Below are positions 1 through 9,900 of a stretch of 64,000 bases of DNA, in pieces (position 1 is the stretch's first letter; every line of letters begins with the position of its first letter). A program made the translations under genes and the position numbers. The stretch comes from Streptomyces sp. Edi2 (GTDB lineage: Bacteria; Actinomycetota; Actinomycetes; Streptomycetales; Streptomycetaceae), in contig NZ_JBEJGX010000003.1 of NCBI RefSeq assembly GCF_040253635.1, positions 4,737,501 to 4,801,500 on the forward strand, read 5' to 3'. The notes under the pieces were generated by a model that saw nothing but the letters and a program-made list of their open reading frames with translations, did not search any database and had not been told where the DNA came from.

Positions 1-2388
1 CTCGCCCGGTTCGGCGCCCGCCTCGGCCAGGAAGAACGCGCCGAACTGCGCGTTCACCAGCGGGGTCAGCTCGCGCAGGATCAGATCGGCGACCTCGACC
101 AGGTCGCGGTGGCCCTGCATCAGGCTGGCGATACGGGCGAGGTTGGACTCCAGCCAGTCCTTGGCGCGGGTGGTCTCGCGGAGGTTGGCGACCATCAGGT
201 TGACGTTGTTCTTCAGGGCGGCGACCTCGCCCTGGGCGTCCACGGTGATCGAGCCGGACATATCGCCCTGGGTGACCGCGCTGGCCACCTCGGCGATCGC
301 CCGGACCTGCGTGGTCAGGTTCAGCGCCAGCTCGTTGACGCTGGTGGTCAGCCGCTTCCAGGTGCCGTAGACGCCCTCGACCCGGGCCTGGCCGCCGAGC
401 TGGCCCTCGCTGCCGACCTCGCGGGCCACACGGGTCACCTCGGAGGAGAACGACGACAGGGTGTCGACCATCGTGTTGATCGTCGACTTCAGCTCCAGGA
501 TCTCGCCGCGGGCGTCGACGTCGATCTTCTTGGACAGGTCGCCCTTCGCGACGGCGGTGGCGACCTGGGCGATGTTGCGGACCTGGGACGTCAGGTTGTC
601 GGCCATGGAGTTGACGTTGTCGGTGAGGTTCTTCCACACGCCGGAGACGCCATGGACCTGGGCGCGGCCGCCGAGCCGGCCCTCGGTGCCGACCTCGCGG
701 GCCACCCGCGTGACCTCGTCGGCGAACGCCCGCAGCTGCTGGACCATCGTGTTGACGGTCTCCTTCAGCTCCAGGATCTCGCCGCGGGCGTCGACGTCGA
801 TCTTCTTGGACAGGTCTCCGTTGGCCACCGCCGTCGTCACCTGGGCGATGTTGCGGACCTGGGAGGTCAGGTTGAGCGCCATGAAGTTGACGTTGTCGGT
901 GAGGTCCTTCCAGACCCCGGAGACGTCCCTGACCTGGGCCTGACCGCCGAGGTTTCCCTCGGTGCCGACCTCGCGGGCGACGCGGGTGACCTCGTCGGCG
1001 AAGGCGGAGAGCTGGTCGACCATGGTGTTGATCGTCGTCTTGAGCTCCAGGATCTCGCCCTTGGCTTCCACGGTGATCGTCTTGCCGAGGTCGCCCTCCG
1101 CGACGGCGGTGGCGACCAGAGCGATGTTGCGGACCTGGGAGGTCAGGTTGTCCGCCATGAAGTTGACGCTCTCGGTGAGGTCCCGCCAGACCCCGGACAC
1201 GCCCCTGACCTGCGCCCGGCCGCCCAGCCGCCCTTCGGTGCCGACCTCGCGGGCCACGCGGGTGACCTCGTCGGCGAAGGCAGAGAGCTGGTCGACCATC
1301 GTGTTGATCGTCGACTTCAGTTCGAGGATCTCGCCCCGCGCGTCCACGGTGATCTTCTGGCTCAGATCGCCGTTCGCCACGGCCGTGGTGACCTGGGCGA
1401 TGTTGCGGACCTGCCAGGTCAGGTTGGACGCCATGAAGTTGACGTTGTCGGTGAGGTCCTTCCAGACCCCGGAGACGCCCCTGACCTGCGCCCGGCCGCC
1501 GAGCCGGCCCTCCGTGCCGACCTCGCGGGCGACCCGGGTGACCTCGTCGGCGAACGCCCGCAGTTGGTCCACCATCTTGTTGACGGTGAGCTTCAGCTCC
1601 AGCAGCTCACCGGTGGCCTCGACCGTCACCTGCTGGGTCAGGTCGCCGGTGGCCACCGCGGTGGTGACCACGGCGATGTCCCGGACCTGCGCCGTCAGCC
1701 GCGACGCCATGGTGTTGACCGCCTCGGTCACATGGAGCCAGTCGCCGGACAGCCCCTGGACCTTCGCCCGGCCGCCGAGCCGGCCCTCGGTGCCGACCTC
1801 GCGGGCGACCCGGGTGACCTCGCCGGTGAACAGCGACAGCTGGTCGACCATGCGGTTGACCCCGTTGCCCAGCCGGCGCAGATCGCCGCGGAGGGCGCGG
1901 TTGCCGTCGTGCAGATCGACCCGCTGGGTCAGGTCGCCGCCGGCCACCGCGTCCAGCACCCGGGTCGCTTTGGCGAGCGGGACCACCAGCGCCTCCAGCA
2001 CGGTGTTGGCCGCCTCGATGTTCGTCGTCCAGGTCCCCTGGCCGGGGCTGGCGGAGATCCGCTCGTCCAGCCGGCCCTGCCGGATGACCTCGCTGCGTAC
2101 GCGTTGCAGCTCGGAGGCGAGATGGGCGTTGCGGGCGGCGATCTGGTTGAGGACGCCCGTCATATCGGCCACCACGCCGTCCGTGGAGAAGCCGTCCTGC
2201 GGGATGTCCGCACGGGCGGTGAAATCCCCGTCCCGCAGCGCCATCATCGCCGCGAGGAGAGGCCGTAGCTCACTGGTGCGTACCCACTGCCCGTCGTGCC
2301 GGGGAACGGGGGGCTGCGGGGGCTCAGTGGGCTCGGGAGGCTCCGGGGGCGAAGAAGCAGACTCGGGCCGGGCCGGGTCGAGCGCCAT
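1..2388 (-). CDS. Multi-HAMP sensor histidine kinase, N-terminal 796 codons (cut by window edge)
   Basis: The first 796 residues of a large signalling protein are visible; the 3' end lies outside the window. After a Pro/Glu-rich N-terminus come seven HAMP modules. Each carries a conserved GDL or GDM core (for example [27 protein letters not shown]) and most end in MVDQL. They recur every 276 bp (92 residues). No membrane segment is seen, so the HAMP chain is probably a cytoplasmic signal rod. The last visible residues ([18 protein letters not shown]) look like the start of a GAF domain; in this family histidine-kinase and receiver domains usually follow, but they are not in view. The ATG at 2388 is preceded by a G-rich Shine-Dalgarno. 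The gene is divergent from a SpoIIE phosphatase. The S. coelicolor osmoadaptation kinase OsaA has this architecture, but orthology cannot be decided here. Confidence 0.9.
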   Translation of the reverse strand, partial: MALDPARPESASSPPEPPEPTEPPQPPVPRHDGQWVRTSELRPLLAAMMALRDGDFTARADIPQDGFSTDGVVADMTGVLNQIAARNAHLASELQRVRSEVIRQGRLDERISASPGQGTWTTNIEAANTVLEALVVPLAKATRVLDAVAGGDLTQRVDLHDGNRALRGDLRRLGNGVNRMVDQLSLFTGEVTRVAREVGTEGRLGGRAKVQGLSGDWLHVTEAVNTMASRLTAQVRDIAVVTTAVATGDLTQQVTVEATGELLELKLTVNKMVDQLRAFADEVTRVAREVGTEGRLGGRAQVRGVSGVWKDLTDNVNFMASNLTWQVRNIAQVTTAVANGDLSQKITVDARGEILELKSTINTMVDQLSAFADEVTRVAREVGTEGRLGGRAQVRGVSGVWRDLTESVNFMADNLTSQVRNIALVATAVAEGDLGKTITVEAKGEILELKTTINTMVDQLSAFADEVTRVAREVGTEGNLGGQAQVRDVSGVWKDLTDNVNFMALNLTSQVRNIAQVTTAVANGDLSKKIDVDARGEILELKETVNTMVQQLRAFADEVTRVAREVGTEGRLGGRAQVHGVSGVWKNLTDNVNSMADNLTSQVRNIAQVATAVAKGDLSKKIDVDARGEILELKSTINTMVDTLSSFSSEVTRVAREVGSEGQLGGQARVEGVYGTWKRLTTSVNELALNLTTQVRAIAEVASAVTQGDMSGSITVDAQGEVAALKNNVNLMVANLRETTRAKDWLESNLARIASLMQGHRDLVEVADLILRELTPLVNAQFGAFFLAEAGAEPGE

Positions 2389-2512
2389 GGCACACCATCC
2401 CCCCAATGATCGTTGCGGAGAGAGTCGGTCGAGCGGGGTGATCCATTTGGGCAGATATGACATAGTATAAAGCGCTTGTAATGAGTTTTTCCCGGCATAT
2501 TCAGGGGGCGCA
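2389..2512. promoter_or_regulatory. Divergent promoter region between the HAMP kinase and the SpoIIE phosphatase
   Basis: These 124 bases separate two divergent signalling genes and must hold both promoters. An AT-rich patch around 2455-2490 (gacatagtataaagcgc) stands out against the GC-rich background and is the best place for -10 elements. GTG 2513 has an aggggg Shine-Dalgarno at 2503-2508. No specific operator is recognised. Confidence 0.4.
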
Positions 2513-4429
2513 GTGGTAGCGCTGTCCTCCCCGTACACGACGGAATCCGTGTCCCGGAAAGGGCTGCCCGCGAATCAGCTCGCGGCCGCCGGCGCACGTA
2601 AATTCGTGCGCGCGCTGCTCACCGAACGGGCGACGGCCCCGCCCGCCACGGCCGGGCCCGGTGCGGCGGCGATCAGCGCCGAGCTCATTCACGATGCCGT
2701 GCTGCTCACCAGCGAGCTGGTCACCAATGCCGTGATGTACGCCGGTACCGATATCGATGTGGCCTGCCGCCTGGAGCACGACGGGCCGGGGGCCGCAGGG
2801 AGCGACGGGGAGCGCCGCCCGGATGCGGTGGGCGCCGAGAGCGGCGACGGAGAGCGCCGCCGGGCCAAGGTGGGCGTCGTGGTGGAGGTCTCCGACCGCC
2901 ACCCCGCCCGGGGCGTACGCGGCGGGGTCGACGCCCGCACCGGAGAGCCGGGATTCGGGCTCCAGCTGGTGAGCGCGCTGGCGGAGTCCTGGGGCGTGAC
3001 CTACCGCCATGCGGTGAAGACCGTCTGGTTCCGCCTGGAGGCCACCGAGGGCGAGCCGTTGCGCGCCCGCGCCGCGCCCGCCGCGCCCCGCCGCCAGTCG
3101 CCCGGCCCCGAGCTTCCCGTGCGCCTGGGCCGCCCCGCGCCCCCGCCCGGCCGCCCGCACGGGTTCGCCGCCGAATGGGCCGACCGCGGCGGCCCGTCCT
3201 TCCTCGCCGAGACCAGCGAACTGCTGGCCGGGCAGCTCGACCAGGACATGGTCACCGCACTCGCCGCCCAGCTGCTGGTGCCCCGGCTCGCCGACTGGTG
3301 CGCCATCTGGCTGACCACGGAGGGCGGCGGGGTGCAGCTGTCGCGGGTCTGGCACGTCGACGAGCGGCGGATCACCCCCCTCCGTGCCGAACTGGAACGG
3401 GACCCGCCGTCCGACATCATCCGCACCGCCGGAACCCCCTGGCCCTGGCCGGAATGTGCCGGTGCGGCGCCCTCGGGCGGCTCCGCGCTCGCCTTCCCCC
3501 TGGTCGCCCGCGACACCGATCAGGGCATGCTGCTGCTCGGCCGGGCGGGGCACCTCCAGATGACCGACACCGTGGTGCGGATGGTCGAGGACGTGGCGCG
3601 CCGGGTCGCACAGGCCGTGTTCACCGCCCGCCAGTACACCCGGCAGACCACGATCAGCCTGGCGCTCCAGCGCCGGCAGCTGCCCGCGACGCTCGCCAGC
3701 ATCCCGGGCGTCGACACCGCGATCGTCTATGAGCCGCACGGCGAGGGGCAGACCGTCGGCGGCGACTTCTACGACGTCTTCCCGATGGGCGACCGCCGCT
3801 GGTGCTTCCTGCTCGGGGACGTCCAGGGCAAGGACCCCGAGGCGATGTCCGTCACCGGACTGGCGCGCCATCTGGTGCGGCTGCTGGCCCGCGAGGGGCA
3901 TGGCGTCGAGTCGGTGCTCGGCAGGCTGAATCTGGCCATGGCCGAGGAGAGCGCGGAGGCGGTGGAACTGGGCGGCGAGCAGGCCACCTCCCGCTTCCTG
4001 AGCCTGCTGTACGGGGAGCTGGAGGTCGATCCGGGCGTCCCCGGGGCCCGCTGTACGGTCGCCAGCGCCGGCCACCCGCCACCGCTGCACATGTTCGTCG
4101 ACGGCGCCGTGGAGCCGGCCTCCGACCCCCAGATGCTGCTCGGCATCGACGAGGGCACCGAATTCCACGCCAGCTCCTTCGCCCTCCCACCGGGCGAGAC
4201 GCTGCTGTGCGTCACCGACGGCGTCACCGAACGCCGCTGCGGCAACTGGCAGTTGGACGACAACGACGGCCTGATCGAGGTGATGCGCGACGGCATGGGT
4301 CTGGGCGCCAAGGCCCTCGCCGAACACGTACGCCGCGCCGCCCACGACTTCGGCACCGGCCCGGTGGAGGACGACCTGTCAGTGCTGGTCCTCCAGGCGG
4401 TGACGCCGGCGGCGGAGCGGAGGCCGTGA
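2513..4429 (+). CDS. SpoIIE-family PP2C phosphatase with anti-sigma-type ATPase and GAF domains
   Basis: 638 residues. Residues ~20-180 form an HATPase_c_2 domain like those of anti-sigma kinases, with the N-box-like [11 protein letters not shown] and the glycine motif [11 protein letters not shown]. Residues ~220-375 look like a GAF sensor domain. Residues ~400-630 form a SpoIIE/PP2C phosphatase with the metal-binding acidic motifs [24 protein letters not shown] and EDDLSVLVL. Such proteins can both phosphorylate and dephosphorylate anti-anti-sigma factors and so tune a SigB/SigF-type sigma factor. The start is GTG 2513 with Shine-Dalgarno aggggg. It lies divergent from the multi-HAMP kinase, which suggests a shared stress-signalling role. 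Partner proteins cannot be named from sequence. Confidence 0.92.
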   Translation: MVALSSPYTTESVSRKGLPANQLAAAGARKFVRALLTERATAPPATAGPGAAAISAELIHDAVLLTSELVTNAVMYAGTDIDVACRLEHDGPGAAGSDGERRPDAVGAESGDGERRRAKVGVVVEVSDRHPARGVRGGVDARTGEPGFGLQLVSALAESWGVTYRHAVKTVWFRLEATEGEPLRARAAPAAPRRQSPGPELPVRLGRPAPPPGRPHGFAAEWADRGGPSFLAETSELLAGQLDQDMVTALAAQLLVPRLADWCAIWLTTEGGGVQLSRVWHVDERRITPLRAELERDPPSDIIRTAGTPWPWPECAGAAPSGGSALAFPLVARDTDQGMLLLGRAGHLQMTDTVVRMVEDVARRVAQAVFTARQYTRQTTISLALQRRQLPATLASIPGVDTAIVYEPHGEGQTVGGDFYDVFPMGDRRWCFLLGDVQGKDPEAMSVTGLARHLVRLLAREGHGVESVLGRLNLAMAEESAEAVELGGEQATSRFLSLLYGELEVDPGVPGARCTVASAGHPPPLHMFVDGAVEPASDPQMLLGIDEGTEFHASSFALPPGETLLCVTDGVTERRCGNWQLDDNDGLIEVMRDGMGLGAKALAEHVRRAAHDFGTGPVEDDLSVLVLQAVTPAAERRP

Positions 4430-4465
4430 GGGGGCGGCGGGCGCGCCGGAGACGGGGCGGCCGGC

Positions 4466-4708
4466 TCAGGACCGCTGACCGGCGTGGGTGTACACCGGCT
4501 TCCCGCCCCCGGAGATCACCCCGCCGCCCATCCCGGCCACCGGATCGAACTGCCCGCCGAACAGCGGCCGCACGAGAGACGGCCCGTCGCCGGAGGCCCG
4601 CTGGGCCGGTGCGGCCTGCGACGCCGCCCGGGCGGCACCGGACACTGCGAGCAGCCCGGCACCGCCCAGGGCGACGACGACGAGGAAACGGCGGAGGTGG
4701 GGGCGCAT
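4466..4708 (-). CDS. Small secreted protein, unknown function
   Basis: 80 residues. ATG 4708 has a strong aaggag Shine-Dalgarno 6-7 bases upstream, which favours it over the longer open frame reaching 4990. The N-terminus (MRPHLRRF) is basic and is followed by a hydrophobic stretch (LVVVALGGAGLLAV) and a signal-peptidase site SGAARA-A. The mature part, about 50 residues, is Gly/Pro-rich (FGGQFDPVAGMGGGVISGG) and has no recognised domain. It converges with the SpoIIE gene. Secretion is inferred from the signal peptide only. Confidence 0.7.
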   Translation of the reverse strand: MRPHLRRFLVVVALGGAGLLAVSGAARAASQAAPAQRASGDGPSLVRPLFGGQFDPVAGMGGGVISGGGKPVYTHAGQRS

Positions 4709-4776
4709 ATGACGCTCCTTCGGTAGAGGGTTCCGGGTAGCCGGTGGTAACTGGGTGAACGAGCAACCGGGGGGCG

Positions 4777-4808
4777 GGGTGACCGGGTGACCGGGTGACC
4801 GGGTGACC
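4777..4808. repeat. Four exact tandem copies of octamer gggtgacc
   Basis: The octamer gggtgacc occurs four times without interruption between the small secreted gene (start 4708) and the acyl-CoA ligase. It lies about 70 bases upstream of the secreted gene's start. No function is evident; copy number may vary by slippage. Confidence 0.8.
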
Positions 4809-4987
4809 TGGCAGTGTGGTGGCCCTCCGGGATGCGGCCTCCCCACGGACGAGCCCGGTCCCGTCATGAGCACGCTCGCCGCGTACGTCATCGGCATGAC
4901 CGTCAGTGAGGCCGCCTGGCTGACACCGTCCGCGTTCACCGGCGAGAGCGCGCGGAAGCGGGTAAGAACACACCTCGGAGGGCGTGA

Positions 4988-5003
4988 CATACCAGCCGGT
5001 ATG
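4988..5003. promoter_or_regulatory. Perfect inverted repeat catacc-N4-ggtatg, likely TetR-type operator
   Basis: A perfect 6-4-6 palindrome sits 52 bases upstream of the acyl-CoA ligase start. Two half-sites of this kind are typical of TetR-family repressors that control fatty-acid genes in actinomycetes. No TetR gene is adjacent, so the regulator would act from elsewhere. Confidence 0.55.
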
Positions 5004-5054
5004 CGATGACAATCGCAGCACCACTACCCGCCCGTAACAAAGCGGAGGCACCCG

Positions 5055-6704
5055 GTGCTCAGCACGATGCAGGACGTACCGCTCACCGTCTCGCGAATCC
5101 TGGCCCACGGGGCCACGGTTCACGGCGAGTCGCAGGTCATCACCTGGACCGAGGGAGATCCGCACCGGCGCACCTTCGCCGAGGTCGGCCGCCGGGCCGC
5201 ACAGCTGGCCCATGCGCTGCGCGAGGAGCTGTCCGTCGCCGACGAGGAACGGGTCGGCACCCTCATGTGGAACAACGCGGAACACCTGGAGGCCTATCTC
5301 GCGATCCCCTCCATGGGGGCGGTACTGCACACGCTCAATCTGCGGCTGCCGGCCGAGCAGCTGGTGTGGATCATCAACCACGCCGAGGACCGGGTCGTGC
5401 TCGCCAACGGCAGCCTGCTGCCGCTGCTCGCCCCGTTGCTGCCCCAGCTGCCGAACGTCGAGCACATCGTCGTCGTCGGCTTTGGTGACCACTCCCTGGT
5501 GGCGGGCGGCCCGGCGCGGGTGCACGACTACGAAGAGCTGATCGCCGGGCGGCCGGAGAGCTACGACTGGCCCTCGATCGATGAGCGGGAGGCCGCGGCC
5601 CTGTGCTACACCTCCGGCACCACCGGCGACCCCAAGGGCGTGCTCTACAGCCACCGTTCGCTGTATCTGCACTCGATGCACGTCAACACCGCCGAGGCGT
5701 TCGCGCTCAGCTCGCGCGACATCACGCTGCCCGTCGTGCCGATGTTCCACGTCAACGCCTGGGGCCTGCCGCACGCCGCCTTCATGGCCGGTGCCTCGAT
5801 GCTGATGCCGGACCGCTTCCTGCAGCCCGCGCCGCTCGCCGAGATGATCGAGACCGTACGGCCCACCATCGGCGCCGCCGTGCCCACCATCTGGCAGGGC
5901 CTGCTCGCCGAACTCGACGCGACCCAGCGCGATGTGGCCTGTCTGCGGACCGTCGTGATCGGCGGCTCCGCCTGCCCGCCCGCCCTGATGCGCGGCTTCG
6001 AGGAGCGGCACGGCATCCGCGTCGTGCACGCCTGGGGCATGACCGAGACCTCCCCGCTGGGCAGCGTCGCCCACCCGCCGGCCGGAGTCAGCGGCGACGA
6101 CGAGTGGGCCTACCGCGCCACCCAGGGCCGTTTCCCCGCCTCCGTCGAGGCGCGGCTGATCGGCCCCGACGGCGAACAGCTCCCCTGTGACGGCAAGGCC
6201 GCGGGCGAACTGGAGGTCCGCGGCCCATGGATCGCCGGCGCCTACTACGGCGGCGCACAGAGCGGACCGCTCCGCCCGGAGGACAAGTTCAGCTCCGACG
6301 GCTGGCTGCGCACCGGCGATGTCGGCACCATCACCCCGAACGGCTATCTGACGCTGACCGACCGGGCCAAGGACGTCATCAAGTCCGGCGGCGAATGGAT
6401 CTCCTCGGTCGAGCTGGAGAACCATCTGATGGCCCATCCGCATGTGGCGGAGGCCGCGGTGGTCGCCGTACCGGACGACAAGTGGGGCGAGCGGCCGCTG
6501 GCGACGGTGGTGCTCCACCACGGCGCGACGATCGGGTACGAGGAGCTGAAGGCGTTTCTCGGTGAGCGCATCGCGCGCTGGCAGCTGCCGGAGCGGTGGG
6601 CGGTGATTCCGGCGGTGCCCAAGACGAGCGTGGGGAAGTTCGACAAGAAGGTGCTGCGCCGGCAGTACGCGGAGGGGGAGCTGGATGTGACGCTGCTGGC
6701 GTGA
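5055..6704 (+). CDS. Long-chain fatty acyl-CoA ligase (AMP-forming)
   Basis: 549 residues, usual length for FadD-type ligases of the ANL superfamily, which activate fatty acids as acyl-AMP and then acyl-CoA. Visible motifs are the AMP-binding P-loop YTSGTTGDPKG (~residue 185), the A5 region AWGMTETSPLG (~335), the hinge region GWLRTGDVG (~418), KSGGEWISS (~443) and the C-terminal catalytic lysine region KTSVGKFDKK (~525). GTG 5055 is chosen because ggagg lies 7 bases before it; an ATG at 5067 is the alternative. It is monocistronic with an operator-like palindrome at 4988-5003. Chain-length preference cannot be read from the sequence. Confidence 0.93.
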   Translation: MLSTMQDVPLTVSRILAHGATVHGESQVITWTEGDPHRRTFAEVGRRAAQLAHALREELSVADEERVGTLMWNNAEHLEAYLAIPSMGAVLHTLNLRLPAEQLVWIINHAEDRVVLANGSLLPLLAPLLPQLPNVEHIVVVGFGDHSLVAGGPARVHDYEELIAGRPESYDWPSIDEREAAALCYTSGTTGDPKGVLYSHRSLYLHSMHVNTAEAFALSSRDITLPVVPMFHVNAWGLPHAAFMAGASMLMPDRFLQPAPLAEMIETVRPTIGAAVPTIWQGLLAELDATQRDVACLRTVVIGGSACPPALMRGFEERHGIRVVHAWGMTETSPLGSVAHPPAGVSGDDEWAYRATQGRFPASVEARLIGPDGEQLPCDGKAAGELEVRGPWIAGAYYGGAQSGPLRPEDKFSSDGWLRTGDVGTITPNGYLTLTDRAKDVIKSGGEWISSVELENHLMAHPHVAEAAVVAVPDDKWGERPLATVVLHHGATIGYEELKAFLGERIARWQLPERWAVIPAVPKTSVGKFDKKVLRRQYAEGELDVTLLA

Positions 6705-6857
6705 GCCGGTGGGGGCCGGGCGTACGTCGGTGGTGGGCGGGCGACCGCGGTGGCAGGGTGTCGGTGGCGGGGCGCCCGGCCGGGCCGGTGCCGGGTCGGG
6801 CCGTGCGGTGCGGGGAGGGCCGTGCGGTGCCGCGCAGGGCCATCCCGCCGCCCACTG

Positions 6858-6926
6858 CGCTCAACTCAGTTCAGCTGAGTACAGCTCAGCTGAGTACGGC
6901 TCAGCTGAACTCAGCTCAACTCAGTT
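6858..6926. repeat. Nested inverted and tandem repeat cluster of ctcagctgag-type units
   Basis: Between two convergent genes the sequence repeats short variants of ctcagctga and gagtac. An outer arm pair (agttcagctgag 6868-6879 with ctcagctgaact 6900-6911) encloses the perfect palindrome ctcagctgag (6885-6894). The cluster ends inside the stop codon region of the PAS-receiver gene at 6921. It could fold as a cruciform or stem-loop and end transcription from both sides, although no U-tract is present. Confidence 0.7.
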
Positions 6927-9900
6927 CGTGCCGATCTTGGCGAGCAGGTCGACGATCCGGGCCTGCACCTCGGCGTTCGTGGAGCGCTCCGCGAGGAAGA
7001 GCACCGTCTCGCCGGCCGCCAGCCGCGGCAGCTGCGCCGGGTCCATGTCGGCGGAGGTGTAGACGACCAGCGGCGTGTGGTCGAGCAGGCCGTTGGCGCG
7101 CAGCCAGTCGACGATCCCGGCCCGCCGGCGGCGCACCTGCATCAGGTCCATCACGACCAGATTCGGCCGCATCTGCGCGGCGAGGGTGACCGCGTCGGCG
7201 TCGCCCCCGGCCCGTGCGACCTGCATCCCGCGCCGCTCCAGCGAGGTGGTGAGGGCGCCCGCGATGGCGTCGTTCTCCTCGATCAGCAGCACCCGTGGCG
7301 GGTGGACCTCGCTGTCGCGCGGGGCCAGCGCCTTGAGCAGGACGGCCGGGTCGGCGCCGTATGCCGCCTCCCGGGGGGCCTGTCCCAGACCGGCGGTCAC
7401 CAGCACCGGGACCTTGGCCGCCCCCGCCGCCTGGCGCAGTGACTGCAGTGCGGTGCGGGTGATCGGCCCGGTCAGCGGGTCGACGAAGAGCGCCGCCGGG
7501 TACGCGGCGATCTGGGCGTCCACCTCTTCGCGGGAGTTGACGATGACGGGGCGGTAGCCGCGGTCGCTGAGCGCCTGCTGAGTGGCGACATCCGGCGCCG
7601 GCCAGACCAGCAGCCGGCGCGGATTGTCCAGCGGCTCCGGAGGCAACTCGTCATCCATGGGCATGGGCCGACGGTCCATCACCTCTATGGCGCCGTTCGG
7701 GCCGTCCAGCGGCTCGGGGCCCTCGCTGCCCTCGTCGGGCGCGGAGATGGCAAAGGCCCGCCCCTCGCCGGCGTCCATCAGGTGCGGATGCGGCTGCGGC
7801 GGGGACTGCGGCGGAGCGGGGGCCTGGTTCGGAGCCGGCGGTCTGGGCTGCTGTTGCTGCGGCTGCGGTGCACCGGGGTGTGGACGCGCCTCAGCCGGCA
7901 TCGACCCCGTCGCCGTGCCCTCCTGCGGCGGCGCGGCGAGCTTACGGCGGCGGCCCGAACCTGCGGACGTACCGCCGGGGGGTGTGCTGCCGGGCGGTGG
8001 GGTGCCCGGGGGCGGGGGCACCTGCGGGCGCTGCTGGTCGGCGATCTGCTGGGTGAACGGCACGCCCTGCCCGAGGGTGCGCACGCTGAACGCCCGCCCG
8101 TGGGAGTGTCCCGCGGCGTGCGCGTCGTCCTCGGCGGCGGGCGGCAGCGGCTGATGGTGCGGGCCGGCGGCGGGGCCGCCCTGCGGGGGCACGGGCGGCT
8201 GCCCAGCGGCCTCTTCGGCGGGGCTGGGGCGACCGCGCCGACGGCCGGTGGGGGCCGGAGCACCGGGCGCCTGGGTGCTCTGGGGGTTCTGGGGGTCTTG
8301 GGTGGCGGGTGGTCCGTGGGGTGGCTGGGGCGCGTTGGGCGCCTGGTGCGCACTCGCATCCGGGGCCTGGGCCGGGGCCTGGCCCGCTGTCGGGGCCTGG
8401 GGCTGGGCCTGGGCGATCCCGGGCGCCGTGCCGGTGGCCGTACCCGTCGCCTCCGCCGGCTCGGTGTGCTGCGCCACGAGCCCCTCCGGGCCCGCGACGA
8501 ACGTGCCGGACGACTCGGAATCGGCCATGGCGGCCGCCGCCCGCTCCTCGGCCGCGGCCCGTCTGGCCCGCCGCCGGCCGGTCGGCTCGCCGTCCCACTC
8601 GCCGTGCGCCGCACCGGCGTTGACGGCCGCCTCCAGCTCGTATCCCGGCTGTCCGCCGGACGTCGCCTGCTCCGGTCCGTTGGCCACCGGCCGACGCGCC
8701 CGACGGCGTCCCGTGCCTGCGGCCTCCTGAGGACCGGCAGCCTCCTGCGGACCGGCCTGCGCGGGCACCTGGTCAGCGGTAGCGGGCAGCGACGACTGCG
8801 GGCTCCGGTCCGCCGCGGCGGGCGGCAGCGCAAAGGCGGTACGCGCTCCGGCCTGCTGCTGCCCCCTGGAGGCGGCGGCCGCCGAAGCCGGCTCCCGGTC
8901 ACCCTGCGCGGACCGCTCGGGTGCCTCGGCCAGCGCCCGGCGCGCCCGCCGACCGCCCGGCTGTACGGGGCCGAGCCCCTGCGGCACGCCCGGAGCCGGC
9001 GCCTGCCCCGGAACGTGCGGCTGCCCGGGAGCCGGAGTCTGTCCCGGGACCGAGGCCTGCCCCGACGCCTGCCCCGGCGCCGAGGCCTGCCCGGGAATCT
9101 GCGGACGGGCGGGAAGCGGACGTGCAGGAGCCGGAGCCGAGCCCGGCCCAGTCGCCGGAGCGGGGACCGGTGCGGATGCCTGCCCGTTGGCCGACGGCGT
9201 CGCCCCGGGGAGCGCCTTGGCACCGGCCGCCGGGCCGCCCTGTGCGCCCGCCACCGGACCGTGCCCGGGCTGCTGTCCCGATCCTGACGTTTGCCCCGAT
9301 CCTGATGTCTGGCCCGATCCCGAACTCTGGCCCGTTCCGGAGGGGAGCGCGGGCAGCCCGCCGCCCTCCGTGGTGTCCTGCCGTGCCCGGCGCCGTCCGG
9401 TCGGCGGTACGGACTCGGCACCCGTCATGCCCGGCGGCAGCCCCGCACCGTCCCCGGGCCGGCCGCCCTGCGTAACCGGCCCGCCGTCACCGTGCGGCGG
9501 ATGCGCCCCGCGGCCGCCCTCGGCCGCGCCGGGGCCCAGTTCGCCCGTCCCCGTCCGGCCGTCGCCCACGGCACCGTGCGCCGCACCGGCCCCCGGCCCC
9601 GCGCCCGGACCGCCCGGGTGCGCGCCGTGATCCGCGCCCTGCTCCGCTCCCGAGTGCCGCGCACGGCGACGGCCGGTCGGCTGTGCCCCGCGCGCCTGCT
9701 CCGGCACCACGGCACCGCCATTGCCACCGAGAGGCCCACCGGTCCCACCGGTCCCACCAGACCCGCCCGACCCACCGGGACCACCCGACCCACCGGGCCG
9801 GCCCTCGTCGCCGCCCTCGTGGCCTTCGCCGCCCGGCCCCTGATCGCCATGGCCCGAGCCATGACCGGCGCCGTTACCCGAGCCCTCGCCCGTGTCCGCG

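Noticed and set aside
109..2268. Long plus-strand open frames over the HAMP kinase
   Set aside because: They are antisense shadows of the HAMP repeats; the plus-strand products are repetitive with no known domain.
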